Source: Granulibacter bethesdensis (lineage in GTDB: Bacteria; Pseudomonadota; Alphaproteobacteria; Acetobacterales; Acetobacteraceae). From it: a stretch of DNA of 64,000 nt. Under the pieces are notes generated by a model. That model had not been told where the DNA came from, ran no database searches, and saw nothing but the letters and a program-made list of their open reading frames with translations. Shown here one piece after another: positions 26,534-36,800 of the stretch. The stretch spans positions 2,243,501 to 2,307,500 of the forward strand of contig NZ_CP018194.1 in NCBI RefSeq assembly GCF_001889545.1, given 5' to 3'. A program made the translations under genes and the position numbers. Each line of letters begins with the position of its first letter. Within the stretch, counting starts at the first letter, position 1.

Positions 26534-27391
26534 TCAAAACCCGCCAGAAACACCAGTGCTGTCCCTGGAACACACCTGATGCAGACGGATTTTATTCAGC
26601 CGCGCTGGCCATCCGTCCGGACGGATGGCCGTCTCGCCGGTGATCCCCCGATAGCGAGCTTCCACCGCCGCACCAAAATCCTCGAAAATACGATGTGACA
26701 ATGTGTCGGTCAGATAATCGAACTCAGGATGCCATTGCACCCCTACTACAAACCCCGGGCAATCAACCGCCCGGACAGCTTCAATCACGCCATCAGGCGC
26801 ATGTGCATCGGCACGCAACTGGGGAGCCAGCCGGTTGATGCCCTGATTATGCAGGGAGTTCACCGCAAAAGAGGCCGTGTCCGCCAGACGGTGCAGCCAG
26901 CCATCAGTCACGGCGGTGACCATATGCGCCTTGGCATTGCGCAGCGAGGATTGCGGCACGATCGGAGTGGAATGGTCCAGATAACCCGGCATGTCCTGCA
27001 GAACCTGATGCAGGCTGCCACCCAGCGCGACATTCAGTTCCTGAAACCCGCGGCAGATGGCCAGAATCGGCACGCCACATGCCACAGCGGCCCGGATCAA
27101 TGGCAATGTCACCGCATCACGCCGCACATCTTCGGGCGTCCCCTCGGCATGCGGCGCACCGCCATATTGATCGGGATGCACGTTGGATCGGCTACCAGTG
27201 AAAATAATACCATCCAGACGGCTCAGCAGGGCGGAGAGATCGGCACGATCCCCATTCGCCGGAATCAGCACCGGCACAGCCCTGATCACATCATCGGTCA
27301 CCTGCACATACGTATCCGACGCGGCATGGTTAGGCGTCGAAAAAGCCCCGAAGGGCTTGGTGCAGCAGGAAATGCCAATAAGCGGTTTCAT
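26534..27391 (-). CDS. puuD: Gamma-glutamyl-gamma-aminobutyrate hydrolase family protein (class I glutamine amidotransferase-like)
   Basis: A 285-residue peptidase C26-family protein. The nucleophile elbow is ILAICRGFQELNV near residue 112, and the histidine/glutamate pair is VQWHPEFDYL near 222-231. PuuD releases GABA from gamma-glutamyl-GABA in putrescine breakdown; other members hydrolyse related gamma-glutamyl compounds. No other puu genes are present in the window, so the role is inferred from the family only. A 59-base gap separates it from the ferredoxin reductase gene upstream, and a 12-base gap from the FAH-family gene downstream. Confidence 0.86.
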   Translation of the reverse strand: MKPLIGISCCTKPFGAFSTPNHAASDTYVQVTDDVIRAVPVLIPANGDRADLSALLSRLDGIIFTGSRSNVHPDQYGGAPHAEGTPEDVRRDAVTLPLIRAAVACGVPILAICRGFQELNVALGGSLHQVLQDMPGYLDHSTPIVPQSSLRNAKAHMVTAVTDGWLHRLADTASFAVNSLHNQGINRLAPQLRADAHAPDGVIEAVRAVDCPGFVVGVQWHPEFDYLTDTLSHRIFEDFGAAVEARYRGITGETAIRPDGWPARLNKIRLHQVCSRDSTGVSGGF

Positions 27392-27450
27392 GATCCCTTC
27401 ACATTTAGGCGATCATTGCGGCAAAATGAAGGAATACATGCCATGCCAGG

Positions 27451-28503
27451 TCAGCCTGGAACGCCGGTGCTGGTCGAATATTCAAAATGCAGCGCCTGAT
27501 CGGGATGCACGATCGGATGGATGGCATGCGCCGCCATCGCAGCTTCGCTGAATCCCTGCAGAATCAGCTTCAGCTTGCCCGGATAGGTGGCAACATCCCC
27601 GATGGCGAAAATACCTGGCACATTGGTCTCGCAACGCGACGGATCGATCGTGATGTGATGACGCTCCAGCGCCAGCCCCCATTCCGCAATGGGCCCCAGA
27701 TCCATCGACAGACCGAAGAAAGGCAGCAGGCAATCAACTTCCAGACGGCGTATCTCACCATCCAGAGTCGCAACCTCCACGGCGGACAACACGCCGTCTG
27801 CGCCCTGAAGACCATGCAGTTGATAAGGGACCACCAGTTCGACCTCCCCCGCCGCCGCGGCTTCCTCCAGCTGAGCAAGCGATTCCGGGGCGGCACGGAA
27901 TTTGGCGCGCCGGTGCACCACGAAAATCCGCGCTGCAATCCCGCGCAGGGCCAGTGCCCAGTCCACCGCACTGTCACCACCCCCGGCGATGACGACGGAA
28001 CGCCCCCGAAAATCCTCCCGACGACGCACATAGTACTGCACGGCACCGGAAGCCTCGAAGGTTTCAAGCCCGTCCAACGGAGGACGGTTCGGTCCGAACG
28101 CACCCGCGCCTGCCGCCAGCACCACAGCACGCGCACGCACCGTATCGCCTGCACTGGTCGTCAGCGTGAAATCGCCCCGTGCCCCGCTCAGCGTCTCCAC
28201 CCGGCGGGACAGCAGACGCGGCACATCAAAGGGAGCAATCTGCCGTTCCAGCGCCGCGATCAGATCGCCACCGGAAATCGCAGGATGGGCGGGAATGTCG
28301 TAGATCGGCTTTTCAGGATACAGGGCCGCGCACTGGCCACCAACCTCCTGCAATGCATCGATCAGCACGGCGCGTAACCGCAGCATACCCAGCTCGAAAG
28401 CCGCGAATAATCCGGCCGGTCCGGCGCCGATAATAGCGACATCGGTATCGATTATCCGGGGTTGGGTCGAAGAAGCAGGCGGGGCAAGGTCGATCTGTGT
28501 CAT
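27451..28503 (-). CDS. fnr: Ferredoxin-NADP+ reductase, thioredoxin-reductase-like type
   Basis: A 350-residue FAD flavoprotein. The FAD-binding GAGPAGLFAAFELGML begins near residue 26, and the second nucleotide-binding motif is VIAGGGDSAVDWALAL near 170. The FAD contact GIFAIGDVATYPGKLKLI lies near 300. The CxxC redox pair of true thioredoxin reductases is absent; GGQCAALYPEKPIYDIPA is the typical substitute in TrxR-like ferredoxin-NADP reductases. It should exchange electrons between NADPH and ferredoxin or flavodoxin. The ATG at 28503 fits the family; an extended frame to 28575 looks non-coding. It is divergent from tsaE. Confidence 0.9.
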   Translation of the reverse strand: MTQIDLAPPASSTQPRIIDTDVAIIGAGPAGLFAAFELGMLRLRAVLIDALQEVGGQCAALYPEKPIYDIPAHPAISGGDLIAALERQIAPFDVPRLLSRRVETLSGARGDFTLTTSAGDTVRARAVVLAAGAGAFGPNRPPLDGLETFEASGAVQYYVRRREDFRGRSVVIAGGGDSAVDWALALRGIAARIFVVHRRAKFRAAPESLAQLEEAAAAGEVELVVPYQLHGLQGADGVLSAVEVATLDGEIRRLEVDCLLPFFGLSMDLGPIAEWGLALERHHITIDPSRCETNVPGIFAIGDVATYPGKLKLILQGFSEAAMAAHAIHPIVHPDQALHFEYSTSTGVPG

Positions 28504-28648
28504 GAGCGGGACCATAAGACGCCCGCGAAAACGCGACAATTCCCTATCCTTTACTCCGGGCCACCGCATTCCCAAAAAGCGCCACTCCGGCTACATGCGC
28601 GTGATCCGGGCCTGTTTGCTCACCCTGGATGAGGCATCAGTGAGGCGC

Positions 28649-29143
28649 ATGTCCCTAACACCCTCTTCATCACTGCCGGCTTCATCACTGTCGGCATCTT
28701 CCACGCTCCTGCTGGCCGATCAGGCCGCGACGGAGGCACTTGGCCGCCATATCGCCGATGCCCTGCGTCCCGGTGATGCCGTCCTGCTGGAAGGCTCTCT
28801 GGGAGCCGGGAAAAGCACACTGGTGCGCGCCCTGCTGCGTCATCTGGCGGATGATCCGGCACTGGATGTGCCGAGCCCTACCTATACGCTGGTACAAAGC
28901 TACAATACCCCGCGCGGAGCCGTGGCCCATCTGGATCTATGGCGTCTGGACGGGCCTGATGCGCTGCATGAACTGGGGTGGGACGCTTTGCTGAAAGACA
29001 TCGTCATCGTTGAATGGCCTGACCGGCTGGAAGATTTACGCCCGGATCAGGCGCTGACCATCAGGCTTGAAGCCCTGCCCGACAATGATGGCGCGCGCCA
29101 TGCCCATCTGTCCGGCTGGCCTGCGGAGCGACTGCCCCGATGA
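28649..29143 (+). CDS. tsaE: tRNA threonylcarbamoyladenosine biosynthesis ATPase TsaE
   Basis: A 164-residue P-loop ATPase of the TsaBDE complex that makes the t6A modification at position 37 of ANN-decoding tRNAs. The Walker A is EGSLGAGKSTLVRALL near residue 50, followed by SPTYTLVQSYNT near 82 and the conserved HLDLWRLDGPDALHELGW. IVEWPDRL follows near 125. The frame is open further upstream to 28502, but the extension is arginine-rich and unlike the family. The ATG at 28649 has GAGG just before it. The stop overlaps the amgK start (ATGA at 29140). Confidence 0.93.
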   Translation: MSLTPSSSLPASSLSASSTLLLADQAATEALGRHIADALRPGDAVLLEGSLGAGKSTLVRALLRHLADDPALDVPSPTYTLVQSYNTPRGAVAHLDLWRLDGPDALHELGWDALLKDIVIVEWPDRLEDLRPDQALTIRLEALPDNDGARHAHLSGWPAERLPR

Positions 29144-30198
29144 GCACCCCCTCCGCCGATACAACGATGCGCGAGGACGCCATTGCCCGTTTTCTGGCCG
29201 ATCATGGCTGCGCGGATTTTCAGCGAACGCCGCTGGCAGGGGATGCGAGCTTCCGCCGCTACTGGCGGCTGCGTGACGAAGCAGGCGCTACGCTGGTGCT
29301 GATGGATGCGCCGCCTCCCCGTGAAGCCGTGGAGCCATTCCTGCGCATCGCCTCCGCCATGGAAGGCGCGGGTCTGTCTGTCCCTCATATCGAGGCCGTC
29401 AATGTCGAGGACGGGCTGGTCCTGCTGGAAGATCTGGGCGATGCGCTCTATCGCACCCTGCTGGATGACAGCAACGCGGATGCGTTCGGCGAAGCCGCCG
29501 CCAACGCGCTGACGGTCCTGCACCGCATGCCCATGCCACCCGATCCTCTGCGCTGGGATGGCGCGGCTATGCGGGATGCATCCTGCGACACGTTTCTGGG
29601 CTGGTGGTGGCCCGCCACTTTCGGAGAAGTTCCTTCCGCCCGCATCACCGCCGCACTGCATGCTGCTCTGGATGAAACACTGTCGATTCTGGCCGCCTCC
29701 CCTCCCGTGCCGGTGCATCGTGATTTCGAGGGTGGCAACCTGCTCTGGCTGCCGCAGCGGGACGGGTTCCGGCGCACCGGCATCATCGATTTTCAGGATC
29801 TCGGGGCCGGACATGGCGCCTATGATCTGGTCTCCCTGACCCAGGATGCACGCCGGGAGATGCCGGATGGTTTCGCGGAACAGCAGATCGCACGCTATGC
29901 TACAGCACTCGGCCTGAGCCTCGACCCAACCGGTCCGGATTCTCTGCCCGCCGCCTGCGCTGTCTGCGCGGCGCAACGCCATATGCGCCATGCCGGGCTG
30001 TGGGTGCGGCTGGCACAACGGGATGGCAAGACCGGCTATCTGGCGCATGGACCACGCTCCTGGCGTCGGCTGCTGCATGCTCTGACGCATCCGGCCAATC
30101 AGGCGCTGATGGATTTCTTCAACGATCACGTGCCGGTCTCCCGGCGCGGTAACCCGGCGCTTTTGATGCCGGAACAGACAGGCTCTGCCAGGGATTAA
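29140..30198 (+). CDS. amgK: Anomeric N-acetylmuramate/N-acetylglucosamine kinase AmgK
   Basis: A 352-residue aminoglycoside phosphotransferase-fold kinase. The catalytic loop is VPVHRDFEGGNLLW near residue 190, and the metal-binding segment IIDFQDLGAGHGAYDLVS is near 215. Next to murU, this identifies AmgK, which phosphorylates MurNAc at the anomeric position in the MurNAc-recycling shortcut that bypasses MurA and can lower fosfomycin sensitivity. It overlaps tsaE by four bases and is 9 bases from murU. A different sugar kinase function is unlikely given this pairing. Confidence 0.9.
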   Translation: MSTPSADTTMREDAIARFLADHGCADFQRTPLAGDASFRRYWRLRDEAGATLVLMDAPPPREAVEPFLRIASAMEGAGLSVPHIEAVNVEDGLVLLEDLGDALYRTLLDDSNADAFGEAAANALTVLHRMPMPPDPLRWDGAAMRDASCDTFLGWWWPATFGEVPSARITAALHAALDETLSILAASPPVPVHRDFEGGNLLWLPQRDGFRRTGIIDFQDLGAGHGAYDLVSLTQDARREMPDGFAEQQIARYATALGLSLDPTGPDSLPAACAVCAAQRHMRHAGLWVRLAQRDGKTGYLAHGPRSWRRLLHALTHPANQALMDFFNDHVPVSRRGNPALLMPEQTGSARD

Positions 30199-30207
30199 AG
30201 ACCGATT

Positions 30208-30954
30208 ATGACGATACGAAACGCAATGCTGCTGGCGGCTGGCCTTGGCACACGCATGCGCCCCCTGACAGACACCACCGCCAAGCCGCTGGTGCCACTG
30301 GCCGGGCGCACCTTGCTGGACCACGCACTTGATCGCCTGTTCGAGGCCGGGGTGGAGCATGTGGTGGTCAACACCCATTGGAAAGGCGATCTGGTCGCAG
30401 CCCATATCGCTGCCCGTCATGACCCGCGCATCGTCGTCAGGGCGGAGGAAACCCTGCTCGACACGGGCGGAGCCATCGTCGCCGCACTGAAAGACGGGCT
30501 GCTGGATCAGGCCGAGCCGTTCTACGTCGTCAATGGCGATGCGTTCTGGCTCAACGGCCCCACCCCGATGCTCGACCGGCTGGCTGAAGCCTGGACGCAA
30601 TGGGGTGGCGCGGACGCGATGGACGCGCTGCTGCTGGTACATCGCACATTCCAGATTTCCGCCGAGGTCGGCGCGGGCGATTTCGTGCTTGATCCGCTGG
30701 GCCATGTCCGCCGTCGCAAGGAAATGGAAATCGTCCCCTATCTGTTTGCGGGAGTTCAGATCGCATCAGCCCACCTGTTCACCGATGCGCCACAGGGGCC
30801 ATTCAGCACCAACCTGCTATGGGACCGGGCCATCGAGGCGGAAAGGCTGCGCGCCCTGGTGCATGACGGGCTGTGGTTCCACCTGTCCACGCCGGAGGAT
30901 CTGGAGGTCGCGGAACAGAAACTCTACGCGGCGGAAACCGGCGAAACACGATAG
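30208..30954 (+). CDS. murU: N-acetylmuramate alpha-1-phosphate uridylyltransferase MurU
   Basis: A 248-residue nucleotidyltransferase that uses UTP to turn MurNAc-1-phosphate into UDP-MurNAc, after AmgK. The nucleotide-binding loop is LAAGLGTRMRPLTDTTAKPL at residues 9-28. VVNGDAFWL near 108 provides the metal-binding aspartate. The sequence resembles glucose-1-phosphate uridylyltransferase-like enzymes but is short, as MurU is. It begins 9 bases after amgK and ends 8 bases before addB, so the peptidoglycan-recycling pair sits inside a repair operon. Confidence 0.92.
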   Translation: MTIRNAMLLAAGLGTRMRPLTDTTAKPLVPLAGRTLLDHALDRLFEAGVEHVVVNTHWKGDLVAAHIAARHDPRIVVRAEETLLDTGGAIVAALKDGLLDQAEPFYVVNGDAFWLNGPTPMLDRLAEAWTQWGGADAMDALLLVHRTFQISAEVGAGDFVLDPLGHVRRRKEMEIVPYLFAGVQIASAHLFTDAPQGPFSTNLLWDRAIEAERLRALVHDGLWFHLSTPEDLEVAEQKLYAAETGETR

Positions 30955-30962
30955 AGTTAGCC

Positions 30963-33890
30963 ATGCATATCACCTCCATCCCGCCGGACTGGCCGTTTCT
31001 CGACACTGTCGCGGCTGCCTGGCTGGGAGAGGGGGAAGCAAGGCCGCTCGATACAGCCGATGGTATCATCCTGCTGCCGACACGCCGCGCTGCCCGGGCG
31101 CTGGCCGATGCGTTTCTGCGTCTCTCCGGCGGTCGCCCGCTGCTGTTGCCGCGCATCACCGCACTGGGCGCGCTGGATGAAACACCGCTGGCCCTGCATG
31201 GCGCGCTGGATCTTCCGCCCGCTGTGGACACGCCGCGCCGTCTGGCGGAGCTGACACGGCTGATCCTCGCATTACCGGACCCGGCCCTGTCAGCGGACAG
31301 TGCATGGATGCTGGCCAGAGAACTGGCCAAACTCATGGACGAAGCCGCCCGCGCCGGGATTGATCTTGCAACCGCCCTGCCCGATGCGGTCGATCCGTCT
31401 TTTGCCGCACATTGGCAGACGACCCTGACCTTCCTTCAGATCGTCACCCGCGCGTGGCCGGACTGGCTGGCGGAAGAAGGGCTGACCGATCCGGCCGCAC
31501 GACAGGCCGCCCTGCTGAGGCGTCAGGCAACGCACTGGCAGGATCATCCGCCTGCGACACGTATCTGGGCGGCAGGGATTTCCGGCGCAGCCCCGGCCGA
31601 GGCGATGCTGCTGAAAACCATCGCCAGACTGAAGCAGGGCCTGGTGATCCTGCCCGGCCTCGACATGACCATGCCGGAGGAAGCATGGGCCATGCTGGAG
31701 GCGTCCCACCCGCAGGCGGGCATGCGTGACCTGCTGACCATGATGGATGCAAGGCGGGATGACGTGGCACCATGGGGACTGACGCCCCCGCCACCCCGCT
31801 CTGATGATCGCTCCCGACTGCTGCATCAGGCGCTGCTGCCCGCCGAAGCCCTGACGCTCTGGCGGGAGGCCGCCTTGCCGCCACTCAATTCCATGTTCCG
31901 CCTGGAACCGGAGGATGAGCAGCAGGAAGCCGTCGCCATCGCACTGATCCTGCGGGATGTGCTGGAGACACCGGGATACCGGGCAGCGCTGATCACGCCT
32001 GATCGCGGGCTGGCGGTGAGAGTATCCACCGAACTGGCCCGGTTCGGCGTCATCGCCGATGACAGCGCCGGGGAACCACTCGCCGAAACACCCCCGGCCG
32101 TCTTTCTGCGCCTGCTGGCGGAGGCAGTGCGGAGCAGTTTCTCCCCGGTCGCGCTGCTATCCCTGCTGAAACATCCGATGACAGGGTTGGGCATGGATCG
32201 TCTGATGACGCTCCATGCGGCCCGCGGGCTGGAACAACATGCCCTGCGCGGCCCCCGTCCTCCGCCGGGCCTGTCCGGGCTGCGTGCGGTGCTCGAAGCC
32301 GGAGAAACGGAAGCCGCCGCCCTGCTCGACCGGCTGGAACAGGCGCTGCTCCCTCTGATCGACCTCGTAGCACAGGAAAAAGTCGCGCCGCATGACTACC
32401 TGCGCACCCTGCTGACCGCCGGGGAAGCGCTGGCCGCCAGCGATACCCGTTCCGGTGCCGAGCGTCTCTGGGCACGGGAGGAAGGAGAGGCGCTGGCCGT
32501 ACTGCTGGCTGAGACGCTGCCCGCCCTGCCAGTGCTGCCGCCGCAACCGCCCGACACACTGCCGGGCCTGTTCGACGCCATGCTGGAAGGCATCGCCGTC
32601 CGCAGCCGCCGTGCCATACGCCGCTTCGGCGAGGATGATGCGGAACATCCGCGCCTGTTTATCTGGGGCCTGCTGGAAGCACAGCTTCAGCATGTGGATG
32701 TGGCTGTGCTGGGCGGTCTGAGCGAGGGCGTATGGCCCCCTGCCACTGATCCCGGCCCATGGATGAGCCGACCGATGCGCAGACGGGCCGGGCTGCCGAG
32801 CGCCGAACAGACCATCGGTCAGGCAGCCCATGATTTCGTGCAGGCGGCATGCAGCGCCTCCGTAGCGATCCTGTCCTGCCCCGCCCGGCGGGAAGGGGCC
32901 CCTGTCGTTGCGGCACGCTGGCTGGCACGGATCGACGCGCTGCTGAAAGGATACGGGCAGCGCCTGCCGATCCATCCCGCCACCGCTTGGGCAAGGATGC
33001 TGGATCAGCCGGAACGACCCAGCCCGGTCAGGCCGCCCCGCCCCTGTCCGCCACGCAGGTCACGCCCCCGCAGCCTGAGTGTGACGGAAATAGGGCGCTG
33101 GCTGACCGATCCTTACCGGCTCTATGCGGAGCGTATCCTGAAGCTGAAACCGCTCGATCCGCTGGAACAGGATACTGATGCCGCCGATTTCGGCATGATC
33201 GTGCATGATGGCATGCAGTGTTTTCTGGAAGAGGCCGCCCGGCAATGGCCCGGCGACCCGCTGACCGCCCTGCGCACGGCATTCCGGGTCGCGCTGGACC
33301 GCCACAATCCTCGCCCTGCCCTGCGCAGCTGGTGGCTGCCGCGTCTCAACCGGATCGCCGCCTGGGTCGCTACGCAGGAGCAACGGGATACAAAAATCCA
33401 TACCGAAACCTCGGGCATCTGGCATCTGTCGGATTTTCCGGGCGGCCCCTTCAGGCTGAAAGGCCGCGCCGACCGGATCGAGATCAGGCGCGATGGCAGC
33501 CTCCGCCTGCTCGATTACAAAACCGGCACGGTTCCCTCCGCCCCGGCGATCCTCAGCGGTGAGGCCCCACAGCTTCCGCTGGAAGCCGCGATGATGAAGG
33601 CGGGGGCCTTCCCTGATGTACCGGCGCAATATCCGTCCGAACTGGTGTACTGGCGGCTCAGCGGCGGTCGTGTCGCCGGAGAGGAAGTCATTCTCGGCAG
33701 AAAAACCCCCGCTGCATGGGCCGAGGAACAGGCGCAACTGGCGGCCGAGAAGCTGCGCGATCTGGTCACACGCTATGACGATCCGGATTTCCCCTATCTG
33801 GCGCAGCCTTTCGCCCCCGGCCATGCGCCGATGGATGCTTATGCGCATCTGGCCCGCGTGCCCGAATGGGCGGATGGTGACGAGGCATGA
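30963..33890 (+). CDS. addB: Double-strand break repair protein AddB
   Basis: A 975-residue AddB subunit of the helicase-nuclease that processes DNA ends for RecA loading. The N-terminal region resembles an inactive UvrD-like helicase: the Walker A position reads ILLPTRRAARAL rather than GxxGxGKT. The C-terminal RecB-type nuclease is intact, with FRLKGRADRIEI and LRLLDYKTG holding the aspartate and lysine ligands near 840-860. The ATG at 30963 is chosen because the frame upstream overlaps murU. It overlaps addA by four bases (ATGA at 33887). The neighbouring AddA confirms the assignment. Confidence 0.93.
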   Translation: MHITSIPPDWPFLDTVAAAWLGEGEARPLDTADGIILLPTRRAARALADAFLRLSGGRPLLLPRITALGALDETPLALHGALDLPPAVDTPRRLAELTRLILALPDPALSADSAWMLARELAKLMDEAARAGIDLATALPDAVDPSFAAHWQTTLTFLQIVTRAWPDWLAEEGLTDPAARQAALLRRQATHWQDHPPATRIWAAGISGAAPAEAMLLKTIARLKQGLVILPGLDMTMPEEAWAMLEASHPQAGMRDLLTMMDARRDDVAPWGLTPPPPRSDDRSRLLHQALLPAEALTLWREAALPPLNSMFRLEPEDEQQEAVAIALILRDVLETPGYRAALITPDRGLAVRVSTELARFGVIADDSAGEPLAETPPAVFLRLLAEAVRSSFSPVALLSLLKHPMTGLGMDRLMTLHAARGLEQHALRGPRPPPGLSGLRAVLEAGETEAAALLDRLEQALLPLIDLVAQEKVAPHDYLRTLLTAGEALAASDTRSGAERLWAREEGEALAVLLAETLPALPVLPPQPPDTLPGLFDAMLEGIAVRSRRAIRRFGEDDAEHPRLFIWGLLEAQLQHVDVAVLGGLSEGVWPPATDPGPWMSRPMRRRAGLPSAEQTIGQAAHDFVQAACSASVAILSCPARREGAPVVAARWLARIDALLKGYGQRLPIHPATAWARMLDQPERPSPVRPPRPCPPRRSRPRSLSVTEIGRWLTDPYRLYAERILKLKPLDPLEQDTDAADFGMIVHDGMQCFLEEAARQWPGDPLTALRTAFRVALDRHNPRPALRSWWLPRLNRIAAWVATQEQRDTKIHTETSGIWHLSDFPGGPFRLKGRADRIEIRRDGSLRLLDYKTGTVPSAPAILSGEAPQLPLEAAMMKAGAFPDVPAQYPSELVYWRLSGGRVAGEEVILGRKTPAAWAEEQAQLAAEKLRDLVTRYDDPDFPYLAQPFAPGHAPMDAYAHLARVPEWADGDEA

Positions 33891-36800
33891 GCGCCACGCT
33901 TTCCCCGCGTGACGAAGCGGAACGCAATCAGCGTGATGCCTCCGATCCCGTTGTCTCCGCTTTCGTCAGTGCCTCTGCCGGGTCAGGCAAGACCAAGCTG
34001 CTGACCGACCGGCTGCTGCGCCTGATGCTCTCCGGCGCTCATCCGGGGCGGATTCAGTGCCTCACCTTCACCAAGGCCGGTGCGGCGGAAATGGCGATCC
34101 GTCTGCGGTCGCGACTGGGCGCATGGGTGACAATGAGCGATGCAGCGCTGGATCAGGCGCTGACGGCGCTGGCCGTCAAACCGGACGATGATGCCCGGCT
34201 GAGGGCGCGCGCCCTGTTTGCACAGGTGCTGGATCTGCCCGGCGGCATGCGGATCGAGACGATCCATGCTTTCTGCCAGTCCCTGCTGCGGCGCTTTCCG
34301 CTGGAAGCCGCACTGAGTCCTCATTTCAAAATGATCGAACCGGCCGAGCAGGAAGTCACCCGCCAGGAAGCGCAGGAGACGATGCTCGCGGCGACCGGGG
34401 ATCATGCCTCCCTGTCCCTGCTCTCAGGCCAGATCAGCCTTCAGACATTCGGCATGCTCTCGGCCGGATTACATATCGAACCGGACCGCCTGCACCGGCT
34501 GACCCCATCTCTGGCAGGGCTGGAAGCCGCCCAACGCCGGGCGCTGGGCGTGCCGGGCAGTCAGGGAGAAGAAGCGTTGCTGGCCGCCGCCACCGAGTGG
34601 CCCGCCATCGGCAAAGTCCGTGAGGCTGCGCGGGATGCGTTCGAAAACGGATCGAACACCGTGCGGGAAAGGGCGGGCCAGATGCTCGCCTGGCTGTCCC
34701 TGTCGCATACCGAACGTCAGGCACGATGGGAGGAATGGGCCAGCCTGTTCCTGACCGCCAAAGGGGAACCGTCCAGCCCCAAAACCCTGTTCAACGAAAA
34801 CAAGGCCAATCGCGGCACCAGCGCCGATACCTCCCGGGAGAGTCTGGTTGATGAGTCGCACCGGATCGTCTCAATCCGCCAGACTCTGCATGCGATCCGG
34901 CTGGCCTCCCTCTCCGCCGCCCTCACCCGGCTGGCGATCCCGGTGGCCGACGCCTACGCAAAGGACAAAGCGCGACGCGGGCTGGTCGATTTCACCGATC
35001 TGATCGGACGCACCCGCGCGCTGCTGAGAGAACCCGGCGCTGCCTGGGTGCTGTACAAGCTGGATGGCGGCATCGACCACCTACTGCTGGATGAAGTTCA
35101 GGATACCGCTCCGGAACAGTGGGAGATCGCCGGAACCCTGACGGCGGAGTTTTTTGCCGGCCTCGATGATCGCGCCGAACAGGGGAAACCCCGGACTGTC
35201 TTTGCTGTGGGCGATCCGAAACAGTCGATCTACTCGTTTCAGGGGGCCGACCCGCATGCTTTCCGGCACTGGCGCAGCATCATGGCGCAACGTGTGCAGC
35301 AGATCGGCTATGAATGGCGCGACCGTCCCCTGACGGTTTCGTTCCGCTCCACCGCCCCGGTGCTGGCCCTGACCGATGCGGTATTCGCCGATCCACTGGC
35401 CCGTCAGGGTGTGATCGAGCCAGCAGAAACCCTGCGCCACCTGCCTGATCGCGCCGAAGATGCCGGCACAGTGGAGGTCTGGGAGCCGGTGCAGACCCCG
35501 GAAATCCCTCCCCGCCCCGCATGGCAGCCTGCCGAGGAGTACGGCACCCACACCACCGCCGCCAGCCTGCTGGCGGGACGGCTCGCGGACTGGATCGCCA
35601 GCCAAATCGGCCAGACCCTGCCGAGTGAAAACCGCCCGATCCATGCCGGAGATTATCTGATCCTGCTGCGGCGGCGCAAACCTTTCGCCCCTCTGCTGGA
35701 GCGGGCCCTGAAGCTGCGGGGGGTGCCGGTGGCGGGGCTGGACCGGCTGCCCCTGACCAGTCAGCCTGCCGTGGCTGATCTGCTGGCCCTGTGCGATACG
35801 CTGCTGCTGCCTGATGACGATATGGCGCTGGCCTGTCTGCTCACCAGCCCGCTGGGCGGACTGAGCGACGACTCCCTGATGGCACTGGCGCTGGGCCGTC
35901 GGGAAACCCTGTGGGACACGCTGAGAAAACGCCGGACAGAACGCACAGAGTGGGATCAGGCCGCCAGTTTCCTCGAAGACATGCTCGGGCAGGTGGATTA
36001 CACCACGCCCCATGCCCTGCTCAGCGCGGCGCTGGTCCGGCATCGCGGGCGGGCGCGGCTGTTCAAGCGTCTGGGCGCGGAAGCCGCCGAGCCGATCGAC
36101 GAGTTGCTGAACGCCGCCATGCGCTATGCCCAGCTTCATCCACCCTCATTACAGGGTTTCGTCCACTGGCTGCGCCGCTCCGCGCCGGAGGTCAAACGCG
36201 AAATGTCATCCGGTGGCCAGGCCGTGCGTATCATGACAGTGCATGGATCCAAGGGTTTGGAAGCCCCCATCGTCATCCTGCCTGATACCGTCTCCACCCC
36301 GCGTATGGAGAACAGCATTCTCTGGACGGAGGATCCGGAAACCGGCCTGTCCGTACCATTATGGAAGCCCAATCAGGATTTCCAGTGTGACAGCTTCGCC
36401 GTGCTGGAGGCAAAGGAACAGGCTGCCCGCCAGGAAGAATACAATCGACTTCTCTATGTCGCGCTGACCCGCGCCAGAGACCGGCTGCTGGTCTGCGGCT
36501 GGCTGGGCAAGGAGAACAGGCCGCCACCGGAGGAAAGCTGGTACGCCGCCATCCGGCGCGGGATGGAACGCCTGCCGGACGCCGAAACTATCGAGACCGA
36601 TCATGGCGAGGTCATCCGCCTGATCTCCCCGCAACAACGTGCCGCACAGCAGGCACGCGCCGACATCACCGCCCCGATTCAGGCTCCACCCTCATGGATG
36701 GGGCAGGCTCCGGACTGGCAGCCTGCCCCCCGTCCTGCGGAGCCTGTACGGCCCGAGCCGCTCGCGCCAAGCCGCCCCGACAATGCCGATCTGGGCCCCG

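Noticed and set aside
28502-28648. N-terminal extension of TsaE
   Set aside because: Basic, non-family sequence running into the divergent ferredoxin reductase start; TsaE length fits the ATG at 28649.
29047-30705. Long minus-strand open frame opposite amgK/murU (552 codons)
   Set aside because: Covers two genes with strong motifs on the other strand and has Gln/Arg-rich, non-family sequence.
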